Assembly: GCA_963817615.1 (NCBI GenBank)
Contig: CAWFPH010000003.1
Coordinates: 1,116,001-1,180,000, forward strand
Direction: 5' to 3'
DNA: 64,000 bases
From: FEN-1219 sp963817615
GTDB taxonomy: Bacteria; Pseudomonadota; Gammaproteobacteria; Steroidobacterales; Rariloculaceae
Of this stretch, positions 26,930 to 35,193 are shown piece by piece. The first letter of the stretch is position 1. Every line of letters begins with the position of its first letter. Under the pieces are notes generated by a model. It searched no databases. It was not told the origin of the DNA and saw only the letters and a list, made by a program, of their open reading frames with translations. A program made the translations under genes and the position numbers.

Positions 26930-27417
26930 AACGCGCTACGACGTTTGCAGCCGGCTTGGCGGTGCTCGGTACCGCTGCCACGGGCGTGCGCGCGGACGAA
27001 GCGGCCGACGCCCTGGCGAAAGCCAAAACGGAGGAAGCCAATCGACGCGTCGTCGTGACGATGTACAACCTGCTGATGAACGATCACAAAGTCGACGAAG
27101 CGCTCGAGTACATCGATCCCAACTACCGGCAGCACAATGTGCGGGCCCCCGACGGCAAGGAATTCCTGCGCGGCGCATTCAAGGCCCGCTTCGCCGAGAA
27201 CCCGAAGTTCCGCTCGGACATCAAGCGGACCGTTGCGGACGGCGACCTCGTCGTCGTGCACACGCACGAGCGCTTCAACCCGGACGATCCGAACGACCTC
27301 GGCAACATCGTCATGGACATCTACCGGGTCGAAAACGGGCTCATCGTCGAGCATTGGGACGCGTACATGCCCGTCCCGCCGAAGGATCAGTGGCTGCACG
27401 GCAACGGCTCGTTCTGA
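26926..27417 (+). CDS. Exported SnoaL/NTF2-like protein
   Basis: This 163-residue protein has a signal peptide (cleavage near 'TGVRADEAA') and a mature SnoaL-like fold: 'YNLLMNDHKVDEALEYI', 'YRQHNVRAPDGKEFL' and 'IYRVENGLIVEHWDAYMPV'. This fold occurs in small isomerases, cyclases and binding proteins. Its start overlaps the stop of the MetE-like gene by four bases, so the two are translationally coupled, even though one product is cytoplasmic and the other is exported. The exact role is unknown. Confidence 0.82.
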   Translation: MKRATTFAAGLAVLGTAATGVRADEAADALAKAKTEEANRRVVVTMYNLLMNDHKVDEALEYIDPNYRQHNVRAPDGKEFLRGAFKARFAENPKFRSDIKRTVADGDLVVVHTHERFNPDDPNDLGNIVMDIYRVENGLIVEHWDAYMPVPPKDQWLHGNGSF

Positions 27418-27453
27418 AGCCAGGACGAGCCGCAGCGAAGACCCCGAGCCGGC

Positions 27454-28254
27454 TCAGTAGCCGCGGATCGGCCCCAGCATCGTGATCTCGATCGGTTTGG
27501 ACGTCGGCGGCTCGTAGCTCGGTATCACCCACATGTGCAGCTCGTTTTGCGAGATGCTCGCGCGCGCGTCGTTGCTGAACGGTCCCTTGTCGTAGAAGGC
27601 CTTCGCGTTGTTCTCGTGCACGATGCTGAAACGCAGCGTCGTCCCGTCGATCGACACGCGATCGAGCGGCGCCATGTTGTTCGGCTCGTCGCATGGACCG
27701 CAGGCGAGACCAAACAGCTCCGACCCGTTCTGCTTGAACGAGAAGTGCTGCTTGCCTGGCCCTTCGCCGAACATCCACAGACCCGCGACTTTCGCCGGCG
27801 TGAGCGGTTCGGCCGGACCCGGGGGCACGTAGGCGGGGCGCGGCGGGGCGCCGGCCGGAGGCGGCGGCGGCGGCGCGGCCGGCTTCGCCGGGGAGCGGTG
27901 CAGCACCATCGTCGTCGGTGCGGGGGCGGCGCCCTGGCGCTGGCGCGTGACTTCGAGCCCGTCGCCCACGAGCTTGGCCGTGACGGTATCGCGGTAGGCC
28001 CTGGGCCCCGGATTCACGACCTCGAACTTGAGCCCGTCGGCCGCGAGCACGCCTTTCTCGATCAGCGCGAGAGTAGCGACATCGCTGCAATCGGTGCAGT
28101 ACGTGCCGGTGACGGTCGTGCCGCGCACCGTGAGCATGTAGATGTGGCGCACGCCGCCGACGTCCGCCATCCAGCCGCCACGCACGGCGTCGGCGTTCTG
28201 CGCGAACGCCGGCGCAACGAACAAGGTCATCAGCACGAGCCAGGTGTTCTTCAT
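27454..28254 (-). CDS. Exported two-repeat protein with paired CxxC motifs, unknown function
   Basis: This 266-residue protein has a signal peptide ('VAPAFAQ', cleavage near 19). It consists of two related beta-rich units joined by a long proline-rich linker (about 123-150). Unit 1 has 'GGWMADVGG' and CTDC (53-56). Unit 2 has 'GLWMFGEGPG' and CGPC (185-188). Each CxxC follows a 'TGTY' or 'FGLA' strand, so the units look like an internal duplication. The cysteines could form disulfides or bind metal. It is the last gene of the minus-strand set that begins with the LigB-like gene, 15 bp after the aldo/keto reductase. Confidence 0.75.
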   Translation of the reverse strand: MKNTWLVLMTLFVAPAFAQNADAVRGGWMADVGGVRHIYMLTVRGTTVTGTYCTDCSDVATLALIEKGVLAADGLKFEVVNPGPRAYRDTVTAKLVGDGLEVTRQRQGAAPAPTTMVLHRSPAKPAAPPPPPPAGAPPRPAYVPPGPAEPLTPAKVAGLWMFGEGPGKQHFSFKQNGSELFGLACGPCDEPNNMAPLDRVSIDGTTLRFSIVHENNAKAFYDKGPFSNDARASISQNELHMWVIPSYEPPTSKPIEITMLGPIRGY

Positions 28255-28269
28255 GTGTCCCCCATCTTC

Positions 28270-29304
28270 CTACTTGCGACTCAACGGTGCGCCGAGGGTC
28301 TCGGCTCGCCAGGTTTCGATCCTCGACTGCAGCGACGGCGGCAACGCGCCTTTCACGACGCTTGCGACGGCCTCGTCCACCTGCGCAACGCTCGACAAGC
28401 CGATCAGCGCCGTCGTCGTCGCGGGCCGCGCCAACGCGAAGCGCAGCGCGACATCGCTGAGCGACTCGCGGCCGAGCCGCGCGGCGAGTGAGTCGCGCTG
28501 TGCGGTGCTCGCTTCACCTTCGGCCCGAGCCTTGTGCGCAGCCGGCGGGTGATCCGCGAGCAAGCCCGCCTCGAGCACGCGTAACGCTATCACGCCGAGG
28601 CCGGCCGCGGCGGCACGCGCCGCGATGCCCTCGTAGTCACGCAGGTTGCAGCCCGCCGGAGCGGGCTCCCAGGCGCTGGTGTTCAGGATGCTGTAGTGCA
28701 CTTGGATGCAGTCGAACGCGCCGCTGTTCACGACCTCCGCGACGGCTGCCGTGGCGCCGCCGTAGGCGGAGCAGCCGAAGTATTCGACCACGCCCTGCGA
28801 GCGCAGGCTGTCGAAAGTCTCCACGACCCCGCGCGGGCCGAGAACGTCGTCGACGCAAAGAAGCGCGCCCGACCCGAAGTCGGCCCTCGCAGCGCGCTCG
28901 GTGCCCACGCGATTGTGCAGATGGAGCACGGCGATGCGCGGGAGCTTGAGGCGCGCGAGGCTGCCCTCGACGGAGCGCAGGATCGCCCCTCGAATATCCG
29001 CGAAATCGGCCTGCTCGAGCGCCACCTTCGTGGCGACTCGCGGCGTCGCGCCGAGATCGTGGAGAACCGCGCCGAGATTGCGCTCCGACTCGCCGGCCCC
29101 GTAGACGGGCGCCGTATCGAAGTAATCGATGCCGAGCTCGAGCGCTCGCCGCACGGTCGCGCGCTGCGCCTCCCGCTGCCCGGAGGCGATGAGGCCTGCG
29201 GTGGGCCCACAGCCGAACCCGATTTCCGAAACGGCGAGGCCCGTGCGCCCTAGGACGCGCCGGCCCACCGCGGCACGGTCACTCGGCGCCGGCACCGCTC
29301 GCAC
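28270..29304 (-). CDS. Aldo/keto reductase
   Basis: This is a cytoplasmic NADPH-dependent reductase or dehydrogenase of 344 residues. The catalytic tetrad is visible: Asp63 and Tyr68 in 'YFDTAPVYGAGESERNLG', Lys93 in 'VATKVAL', and His128 in 'IAVLHLHN'. The NADP-binding end includes 'ALIGLSSVAQVDEAV'. It starts at GTG 29304, overlapping the end of the Rieske oxygenase gene by 26 bases, so the two are likely one transcript. It may be close to D-threo-aldose 1-dehydrogenase-like enzymes. In this setting a reductive step on a pathway aldehyde is possible. Confidence 0.88.
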   Translation of the reverse strand: MRAVPAPSDRAAVGRRVLGRTGLAVSEIGFGCGPTAGLIASGQREAQRATVRRALELGIDYFDTAPVYGAGESERNLGAVLHDLGATPRVATKVALEQADFADIRGAILRSVEGSLARLKLPRIAVLHLHNRVGTERAARADFGSGALLCVDDVLGPRGVVETFDSLRSQGVVEYFGCSAYGGATAAVAEVVNSGAFDCIQVHYSILNTSAWEPAPAGCNLRDYEGIAARAAAAGLGVIALRVLEAGLLADHPPAAHKARAEGEASTAQRDSLAARLGRESLSDVALRFALARPATTTALIGLSSVAQVDEAVASVVKGALPPSLQSRIETWRAETLGAPLSRK

Positions 29305-30682
29305 GAGCCGTCTGCACTTTCTCGGCCTGCCGATAGAGCTCGAGGATCAGCTCGCGATCGGGACAGAACCCGTCGACGTCCTCGTCGATATACAGCTGCC
29401 CGTCGGGCCCGTGTTTGTGGTAAGCGTCGCGATAGCGAATCGAGCGGCCGAGCACGGTGCTGCGCGTGGGTGCCGTGCCGCCTTTCTCGTTGCCCGGGAT
29501 GCGCAGCTCCGGGCTTTCGATCGTCGTCGGGTCGCGGAACACGTTCATGGGCTCGCCGCCGCCGCGCACGATGTCGATCTGCTTCCGGAGCATTTGCCGG
29601 TACGCGATGATCAGGCGGTCGCTGTAGCCCAGGTTCTCCCGCGTGCGATCCGCGATCTCGCCCTGCTGGTACCAGGCGGCCATGTCCTGGGCCAGCACGT
29701 AGTCCATGATCAGCTCGCCGCGCTCGTCGGTGATCGGCAGCTCGCGATACGGGATCGCATCCTGCTTCGGCACGTCCACGCCTTCCGGAAACACGTAGCA
29801 GCAATACTGCAGATGCCACGTGTGCGTGTCGTCGATCGGCACGCCGATCTGGTAGAGCCGGCGGATGCGCGTATCCCCTTCCTGCGGGCCGAACGCCAGA
29901 AGGTACGGGAACAGGATGGGGTTCTGGCCGATGGTCCAGCTGCGCGAGTCCTCGCTCTTGTCGGACTCCATGCTGCCCTTCGTGAAGCCGAACTCGTTGT
30001 AGATCGGCTTCCACTTCACGTACGCGCCACGCGCGCGCATCGCATCGAAATCGGCGTTCGTCGCGTTGTAACGCGCGCTCGGATCGTCGTGCGGCAGCCC
30101 CTTGCGCTCGCGCGCGTACTTGAACGTGGCCCCGTGCAGATACACCGAGTGGCCGAGGTCGCCGCGGTTCTCCATCGCCTGCAGCCAGTTGCACGGCAGC
30201 TGGTGCGCGAGGATCTGGCGGAACCCGTCCGGGCGCACGAACAGATTCCAGCGCGGCAAGAGCGGCACCGGCGCAGGACCGAGATACGCCCAGATCAGGC
30301 CGCCCATCTCCTGCACCGGATACGCCTTGAGCTTGATCTTGTCCTTCAGCTCCAGCGTCGGCGGCTCGAGCGGCTGGTCGAGGCAACGGCCTTCCGCATC
30401 GTACAACCAGCCGTGATAGCAGCAGCGCAAGCCGCGCTCGTCGGGAATGCCGAGATGCAGGCTCACGCAGCGATGCGCGCAGCGCTCCTGGATGAGCCCG
30501 AGCTTGCCGCTGCGGTCGCGGAACAGCGTCAGATCCTCGCAGAGGATGCGCACCTTGCGCACCGGGTTCTCTCGCAGCAGCGCCTCTGGATAGATCGGAT
30601 GCCAATAGCGGCGCATCAGCTCCCCGCACGGCGTGCCGGGGCCTACGCGCGCGAGCAGTTCGTTCTCTTCCTGGCTGATCAT
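29279..30682 (-). CDS. Rieske non-heme iron oxygenase, phthalate/vanillate-type catalytic subunit
   Basis: This 467-residue protein is an aromatic ring-hydroxylating or O-demethylating oxygenase. The Rieske [2Fe-2S] ligands are CAH (Cys68, His70) and CCYH (Cys87, His90). The mononuclear iron site has Asp175, His178 and His183 in 'ENRGDLGHSVYLHG', with a likely third ligand Asp in 'LAQDMAAWYQQG'. Its single-subunit style and C-terminal length fit the phthalate 4,5-dioxygenase/vanillate O-demethylase group. No reductase gene lies next to it, so it must use one from elsewhere. It precedes the aldo/keto reductase, overlapping it. Confidence 0.92.
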   Translation of the reverse strand: MISQEENELLARVGPGTPCGELMRRYWHPIYPEALLRENPVRKVRILCEDLTLFRDRSGKLGLIQERCAHRCVSLHLGIPDERGLRCCYHGWLYDAEGRCLDQPLEPPTLELKDKIKLKAYPVQEMGGLIWAYLGPAPVPLLPRWNLFVRPDGFRQILAHQLPCNWLQAMENRGDLGHSVYLHGATFKYARERKGLPHDDPSARYNATNADFDAMRARGAYVKWKPIYNEFGFTKGSMESDKSEDSRSWTIGQNPILFPYLLAFGPQEGDTRIRRLYQIGVPIDDTHTWHLQYCCYVFPEGVDVPKQDAIPYRELPITDERGELIMDYVLAQDMAAWYQQGEIADRTRENLGYSDRLIIAYRQMLRKQIDIVRGGGEPMNVFRDPTTIESPELRIPGNEKGGTAPTRSTVLGRSIRYRDAYHKHGPDGQLYIDEDVDGFCPDRELILELYRQAEKVQTARASGAGAE

Positions 30683-30831
30683 GTCGGTCGTCCGTCCTCT
30701 GCGGGCCCGGCGCGGCTACGCGCCCGGCCGGCCTGGAAGGCTACCACCGCGGCCACGCCGCGGTCGCCGCGATTCGAGGAGCGCACTTCGCGCGCTGCGA
30801 AACGGGGCACGCTCGCGAGTGGGGGCCCTCG

Positions 30832-31779
30832 TCACCGGTCGCCGGCGAGGTAGCGAACCAGCAGCCGGGCCGCGTGACGGAGCGTTGCCTCGTCCCCGTG
30901 TCCCAGGTAAAGACGCCGCTTCGCCCACGCTTCGTTGATGGCCACGCTGCGAAGGCCGCTGCGATCGAGGTAGCGTTTCGCGGCGGCGTCGGGAACGATG
31001 CCGATACCCAAACCCGCGGCGACCATCCTGCAAAGAGTCTCGACGCCGCGAACCTGGATCTTGAAGTTCGGCGTCCTGCCGAGGCGGCTGCTCTCGTAGT
31101 CGACGCGCGCGGCGAGCGGTGTGCCGGACCGCAGGCCGACGAAATCGTAGGTCAGCGCCTCGGCCAACGTCGTGATGCTCGACTTCGCGAGCGGATGATG
31201 CTCCGGCACGATCACCACGAGCTCCTCCTCGCAATAGACACGCGTCTGCAAGCCGTTGCTGTTCATCGCGTCGACGAAGATGCCGATGTCGGTGCGGTTC
31301 TCGCGCACGGCCTTGATGATCTCGGAGCTGTCGTGCTCCTCGAGCTCGACGGTCACGTCCTTGTGCGTCTGCAGGAAGCTCGAAAGCTCCTCCGGAATCC
31401 GCTCGCTGATCGCGGCCGGGCTCACCCAGATCCGCACGTGGCTGCGGCCGCCCGCACCTATTTCTTCTATGTTGCGGTGCAGCTGCTCGACGTTCTCGAG
31501 GATGCTGAGAATGTTGTGGAAGATCGCGCGGCCGGCGTCGGTGAGCTCCACGCCCTGCGGAAGCCGGGAGAAGATCGCGACACCCACGTAGCCCTCGAAG
31601 TCGGCGATCCTCTTGCTTGCGGCGGCGAGCGCCAGGTTCATCGCTTTGGCGCCCGCGGAGATGCTACCCGCGCGCACGACGCTCGCGATCAGCGCGAGGG
31701 TGACGAAATTGAATCGCGATGGATTGAGCTCGCGAAACCGCGTGCGCGATGGGCGAGGCTGGCGGGAAGTGGACGACAC
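30832..31779 (-). CDS. LysR-family transcriptional regulator
   Basis: This 315-residue protein has the LysR helix-turn-helix at about residues 23-80 ('SISAGAKAMNLALAAASKRI' then 'DFEGYVGVAIFSRLP' and 'LTDAGR') and a substrate-binding domain to the end ('VELEEHDSSEIIKAV', 'GLGIGIVPD'). It lies inside the minus-strand catabolic set, 4 bases after the propeller gene and about 150 bp before the Rieske gene. It probably controls the island in response to a pathway aromatic. Unlike many LysR genes it is not divergent from its presumed target. Confidence 0.92.
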   Translation of the reverse strand: MSSTSRQPRPSRTRFRELNPSRFNFVTLALIASVVRAGSISAGAKAMNLALAAASKRIADFEGYVGVAIFSRLPQGVELTDAGRAIFHNILSILENVEQLHRNIEEIGAGGRSHVRIWVSPAAISERIPEELSSFLQTHKDVTVELEEHDSSEIIKAVRENRTDIGIFVDAMNSNGLQTRVYCEEELVVIVPEHHPLAKSSITTLAEALTYDFVGLRSGTPLAARVDYESSRLGRTPNFKIQVRGVETLCRMVAAGLGIGIVPDAAAKRYLDRSGLRSVAINEAWAKRRLYLGHGDEATLRHAARLLVRYLAGDR

Positions 31780-31783
31780 GGCG

Positions 31784-32866
31784 TCAGGTCAGATACTTCG
31801 CGTGCACGGATTTCGCAACCGGTGCGAGACCGGCGGCGATCCGCTGCCAGCTCGCACCCTCGTCGCCGCTCGCGTAGACCTCGCCATCCGTGTTGGCGAC
31901 GAAGAGATCGTAGCGGTCACCCGCGATCGCCACGCTCATGGCCTCGATGGCGGCGCGACCGCCGAGCGGCAACCCGCTGCCGGCGGCGGCCCAGTGCGCG
32001 CCGCCGTCGCGACTGCACATCACGATTGACTTCGCGGCGTGCGTTTCGCGCCAGACGTTCGGCGAAGTGGACGCGCCCGCGACGAAGACCGTCTCCTCGT
32101 CGTGCGGCGACACGATCAGGTGATCGGGATAACCGATCGGGAAGTCCGTGCCCGTCAGCTTCCGCCACGACTGGGCCGCGTCGTCGCTGCGGTAAACCCC
32201 GACACCCGTGCTCATATATATATGCCGCGGGTTCGACGCGGCGGGCACTACCTTGTGAATGTCGCGATACCACCGGTCATCCGGCCGAACGTACGAGGTG
32301 ATCTCGCGCCAGGTGTGGCCCGCATCGGTCGACTTCAGCAGCCCGCCCTGCTCGATGCAGGCGTAATAGATGTCGGGTTCCGCCGGATGAACCGCGATCG
32401 ACTTCAGATGCGCGACGTGAGGCGGCGCGGGAAACGTCCACTTCTCCCGGCCCGAAAGCTCGCCGATAGCCGGATGCGCGTGCCACGATCGCCCGTAGTC
32501 GGTGCTGCTGAACAGCATCACGGGCTCCGTACCCGCGAGGAGCGTCACCTCGCCGCCGCGCAGCACGCATTGCAGCGAGAACACGTTGCGCAGCGTCAAT
32601 CCCTCCGCCGCCGCGGTCCAGGTCTCGCCTCGGTCCGGGCTGAAGAACAAGCCCTCGCCGTGCGTGCCGGCGAACACCCCGCCGCGCGACGGCTCGAACA
32701 GCAGCGCGCTGACGTGACGATCGGCGAGCGTGACGTCGCGAGCGATCCAGCGGTTCGCTTCGCGGTCGAAGTCGAGGATCGCCACCCCTTGCATCGTGCC
32801 GACGAGCACGCGCGACGCCGCGTTCGAATGGATCATCGGACCGTTCGGCGACAAGCACGTGATCAT
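31784..32866 (-). CDS. Asp-box (BNR) beta-propeller protein
   Basis: This 360-residue protein is built of BNR/sialidase-type repeats. Six Asp-box motifs can be read: SPDRGETW, STDYGRSW, STDAGHTW, SDDAAQSW, SRDGGAHW and SGDEGASW. No signal peptide is evident, so it may be cytoplasmic, and catalytic residues of sialidases are not seen. Relatives are often annotated as photosystem-stability or glycosidase-like, which is not informative here. It sits between the LigJ-like gene (34 bp upstream) and the LysR gene (4 bp downstream), so it is part of the same transcript. Its role in the pathway is unknown. Confidence 0.85.
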   Translation of the reverse strand: MITCLSPNGPMIHSNAASRVLVGTMQGVAILDFDREANRWIARDVTLADRHVSALLFEPSRGGVFAGTHGEGLFFSPDRGETWTAAAEGLTLRNVFSLQCVLRGGEVTLLAGTEPVMLFSSTDYGRSWHAHPAIGELSGREKWTFPAPPHVAHLKSIAVHPAEPDIYYACIEQGGLLKSTDAGHTWREITSYVRPDDRWYRDIHKVVPAASNPRHIYMSTGVGVYRSDDAAQSWRKLTGTDFPIGYPDHLIVSPHDEETVFVAGASTSPNVWRETHAAKSIVMCSRDGGAHWAAAGSGLPLGGRAAIEAMSVAIAGDRYDLFVANTDGEVYASGDEGASWQRIAAGLAPVAKSVHAKYLT

Positions 32867-32900
32867 TACGCATCCCCCCGAGGTTGTCCCCTGAGCGGCG

Positions 32901-34019
32901 TCAGCCGCGGCTCTGCTCGGACACCCTCGGTAGCTTCGTGCGGTCGATCCGCGGGAACACCTTGAGGGGATTATGATGCACGATCTCGATCTTCGCTGCG
33001 TCCGTCAAGAACTCGAAACTGTCGAGCAGCGCGAGCACGTTGTCCGAGCCCTTGCCGGTCAGAGGATTCAGCAGATCCGAGCCGCTGCCGGGCACTTCCG
33101 TGCCGAAGATCATGCGATGCGCGCCCCGCTGCTTGATCGACGCCGAGAGGAAATGCGGGTCATAAGCGCAGGTGTCGAAGTACAGATTCGCGTCGAGGTT
33201 CGGCGGCGGACGCTTCTCCTTGCGGAACAGGCTGCCGACCTGCCCGCCGGCCACCTCGCCGCTGTCGCCCACCATATTGTCGATTGCTCGTGACGGGTTC
33301 GTGTGATCGAGCGGGGTGCCGAACTCGAGCATCCGGCGCGGCGCTCCGCCGCAGTGGCATACGACGATCCGAAGGCGCGGGAAGCGCTCGAACACTGCGC
33401 TCTTCTCCAGCAGCAGCGTGGCCAGCGTCTCCTCCGTGAGGTTGTTGTACTGATACGCGTTCGGAATGCCGTCGAGCCGCGGATCCCGCGTCATGGACGG
33501 ATGCACGACGAGCGTCATGTCGAGCTTCTCGGCGCGCTCGTATAGCGGATACCAATACGGGTCGTTGACGCCGGGCGAGCCGCGGTCGCCGCCCGGATCG
33601 GGGTTGAGTATCGCGCCGACGAAGCCATGCTCGGTCGCGCAGCGCTCGAGCTCGTCCGCGCAGCGGACCATGTCGCAGCCGCGCGTCTGGGGTAGCTGGG
33701 CGACGCCTTGAAAGCGGTCGGGGTGCAGCTTGCATTGACGCGCGATGAGGTCGTTCGTGACCCGCGTCCATTGATCGACCAGGAATTGCCGCTCCCAATG
33801 CATCATCGCGACGGGGCGCGGCGAAAGCAGCTGCAGATCGATGCCCTGCGCGTCGAGCAGGCGCAGGTGTCGCTCGAGCGCCGGCCTCATGGCCTCGTCC
33901 GCAATGACGAGCGGCTCTTTGGCATTGCGCAGCACGATCAGGTTGTAGGCATACGCCCGAAACTGCGGCGGCGTGGAAATGTGGCCGTGCGTGTCGATCA
34001 CGACGTGGCTCTTGTACAT
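32901..34019 (-). CDS. Amidohydrolase-family protein, LigJ-like (4-oxalomesaconate hydratase type)
   Basis: This 372-residue protein is of the COG2159 amidohydrolase family. Metal ligands are seen as His11 and His13 in 'IDTHGHI', His173 in 'LVVHPS', His222 in 'VVCHCGG' and Glu308 in 'MIFGTEVPG'. Most relatives have Asp at the last site. Glu there, with 'LNPDPGG', 'PYWYPLYERAEKLDM' and 'YFDTCAYDP', matches the LigJ hydratase of protocatechuate 4,5-cleavage as I remember it. It lies 5 bases after the LigB-like dioxygenase. Alternative roles are 2-amino-3-carboxymuconate semialdehyde decarboxylase or a C-C hydrolase. Confidence 0.85.
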   Translation of the reverse strand: MYKSHVVIDTHGHISTPPQFRAYAYNLIVLRNAKEPLVIADEAMRPALERHLRLLDAQGIDLQLLSPRPVAMMHWERQFLVDQWTRVTNDLIARQCKLHPDRFQGVAQLPQTRGCDMVRCADELERCATEHGFVGAILNPDPGGDRGSPGVNDPYWYPLYERAEKLDMTLVVHPSMTRDPRLDGIPNAYQYNNLTEETLATLLLEKSAVFERFPRLRIVVCHCGGAPRRMLEFGTPLDHTNPSRAIDNMVGDSGEVAGGQVGSLFRKEKRPPPNLDANLYFDTCAYDPHFLSASIKQRGAHRMIFGTEVPGSGSDLLNPLTGKGSDNVLALLDSFEFLTDAAKIEIVHHNPLKVFPRIDRTKLPRVSEQSRG

Positions 34020-34024
34020 TCGAT

Positions 34025-35050
34025 TCAGCTCCCGAGGTTCCAGTACGCGAAACCGGCGCCTACCGGCGACGCGTTGATATCCACGTAATCGACGATCGTC
34101 CCCGGCGTTCCATCGACGACGGCGCTCGCGGCTACCCAGTTGCGGATCTCGCCGGTGCCGCTGCCGAGCCCCAGCACCATCCCCGTGCCGCCGCTGACGC
34201 GCTCCACCTGCTCCGCGTCGCCCGGATCCACCTCGGGCCGGCGCGCATCGAATATCTGCGCCATCGCGCGGACATCGCCCCGGGCGAGCGCGGCGAGAAG
34301 CTCGCGATCGAAGGCCTGGTCGATGTACGCGTTGCGTCCCATCGGCGTGTGCCACAGACCACCGGAGCCGATGACGCCGACGCGCACGTCCGACGGCCAC
34401 GCGTCGACGATCTCACCGACGGCACGGCCGAGCTCGTAGCACCGGTGCGCCGTCGGCTGGGGCCCGTAGTAGCAGTTGATGTAGAACGGAACGACCGGAA
34501 TCGCCGCGCCGAGCGCGAGGGACTCGACCGGGCGGGTGAACGCGTGCCCGATGCCGCTGCTCCCGGCACTCGCGCTGAACGCCATGTCGAAGCGCCGCGC
34601 CACGAGCTCGGAGACGAGCCGGCGCGCGAACGGCGGATGGCCTTTGAGCGTCACCCAGTGCTCCGGAGTCTTCGGCCGCGACGCTCGCTCGCGCCCGACC
34701 GGCAGCCCGAAGTACGGCGAGATCCGGTAGCCCGAGATGCCGTCGCCGATGAACACGCAAAACGCCGGCAGGTTGCCGAAGTCGAACTGCTCGAGCTGAT
34801 CGTCTCCGAAGATCAGCAGCACGTCGGGACGCGCCTCGCGCAGTTGCGCGCTCAGGATGCCGAAGGCGCGAGTGCAGCGGGCGTGCTTGGCCCTGTTCTC
34901 CTCCGGCGAGTCCCGCGGCAGACCCGGCGCGAACGCATCGGACGCGGTGCGCGACATCCGCGCCGCTTCCCATTCTTCCGGCGGCGCATACAGAAACGGG
35001 GAATGCGAAGCACAGATGACAGCACAAATCGTCGCCACGTGACCCTGCAC
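34025..35050 (-). CDS. LigB-type extradiol ring-cleavage dioxygenase
   Basis: This 341-residue protein is a class III extradiol dioxygenase with an Fe(II) site, opening catechol-type rings. It begins 'ICAVICASHSPFLYAPP' with the likely iron ligand His16. Other conserved pieces are 'DVLLIFGDDQ', 'GIGHAFTRP' and 'IGSGGLWHTPMG'. The start is GTG at 35050; a GTG four codons later is also possible. No LigA-like small subunit is seen; single-chain members such as gallate dioxygenases also lack a separate one. It is the first gene of the minus-strand operon LigB-LigJ-propeller-LysR-Rieske-reductase. Confidence 0.86.
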   Translation of the reverse strand: MQGHVATICAVICASHSPFLYAPPEEWEAARMSRTASDAFAPGLPRDSPEENRAKHARCTRAFGILSAQLREARPDVLLIFGDDQLEQFDFGNLPAFCVFIGDGISGYRISPYFGLPVGRERASRPKTPEHWVTLKGHPPFARRLVSELVARRFDMAFSASAGSSGIGHAFTRPVESLALGAAIPVVPFYINCYYGPQPTAHRCYELGRAVGEIVDAWPSDVRVGVIGSGGLWHTPMGRNAYIDQAFDRELLAALARGDVRAMAQIFDARRPEVDPGDAEQVERVSGGTGMVLGLGSGTGEIRNWVAASAVVDGTPGTIVDYVDINASPVGAGFAYWNLGS

Positions 35051-35193
35051 TTCCCGTGAACGGTCGGTCGATCGGTTAGTCTACGAGGGGCCATCCGCGC
35101 GGGAAACCGCGATCGGCGAACCACGCTTCGTTTCCCGCGAAGTGCACGCGGTAGCGCGTTTCGGCAACAATTGAGTGCCCACCGGCTCGACGC
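35051..35193. promoter_or_regulatory. Divergent intergenic region between the LigB-like and second MetE-like genes
   Basis: This 143-bp region must serve both the long minus-strand operon and the plus-strand methyltransferase, so it is the best place to look for the LysR binding site. No clear -35/-10 pair was picked. It also contains the end of a minus-strand short frame, 'HFAGNEAWFADRGFPRGW', resembling one upstream of the first MetE-like gene. Confidence 0.4.

Noticed and set aside
32213..32223. A run of alternating A and T (atatatatatg) that looked like a promoter or unusual element.
   Set aside because: It lies inside the propeller gene and simply encodes His-Ile-Tyr-Met in a good frame.
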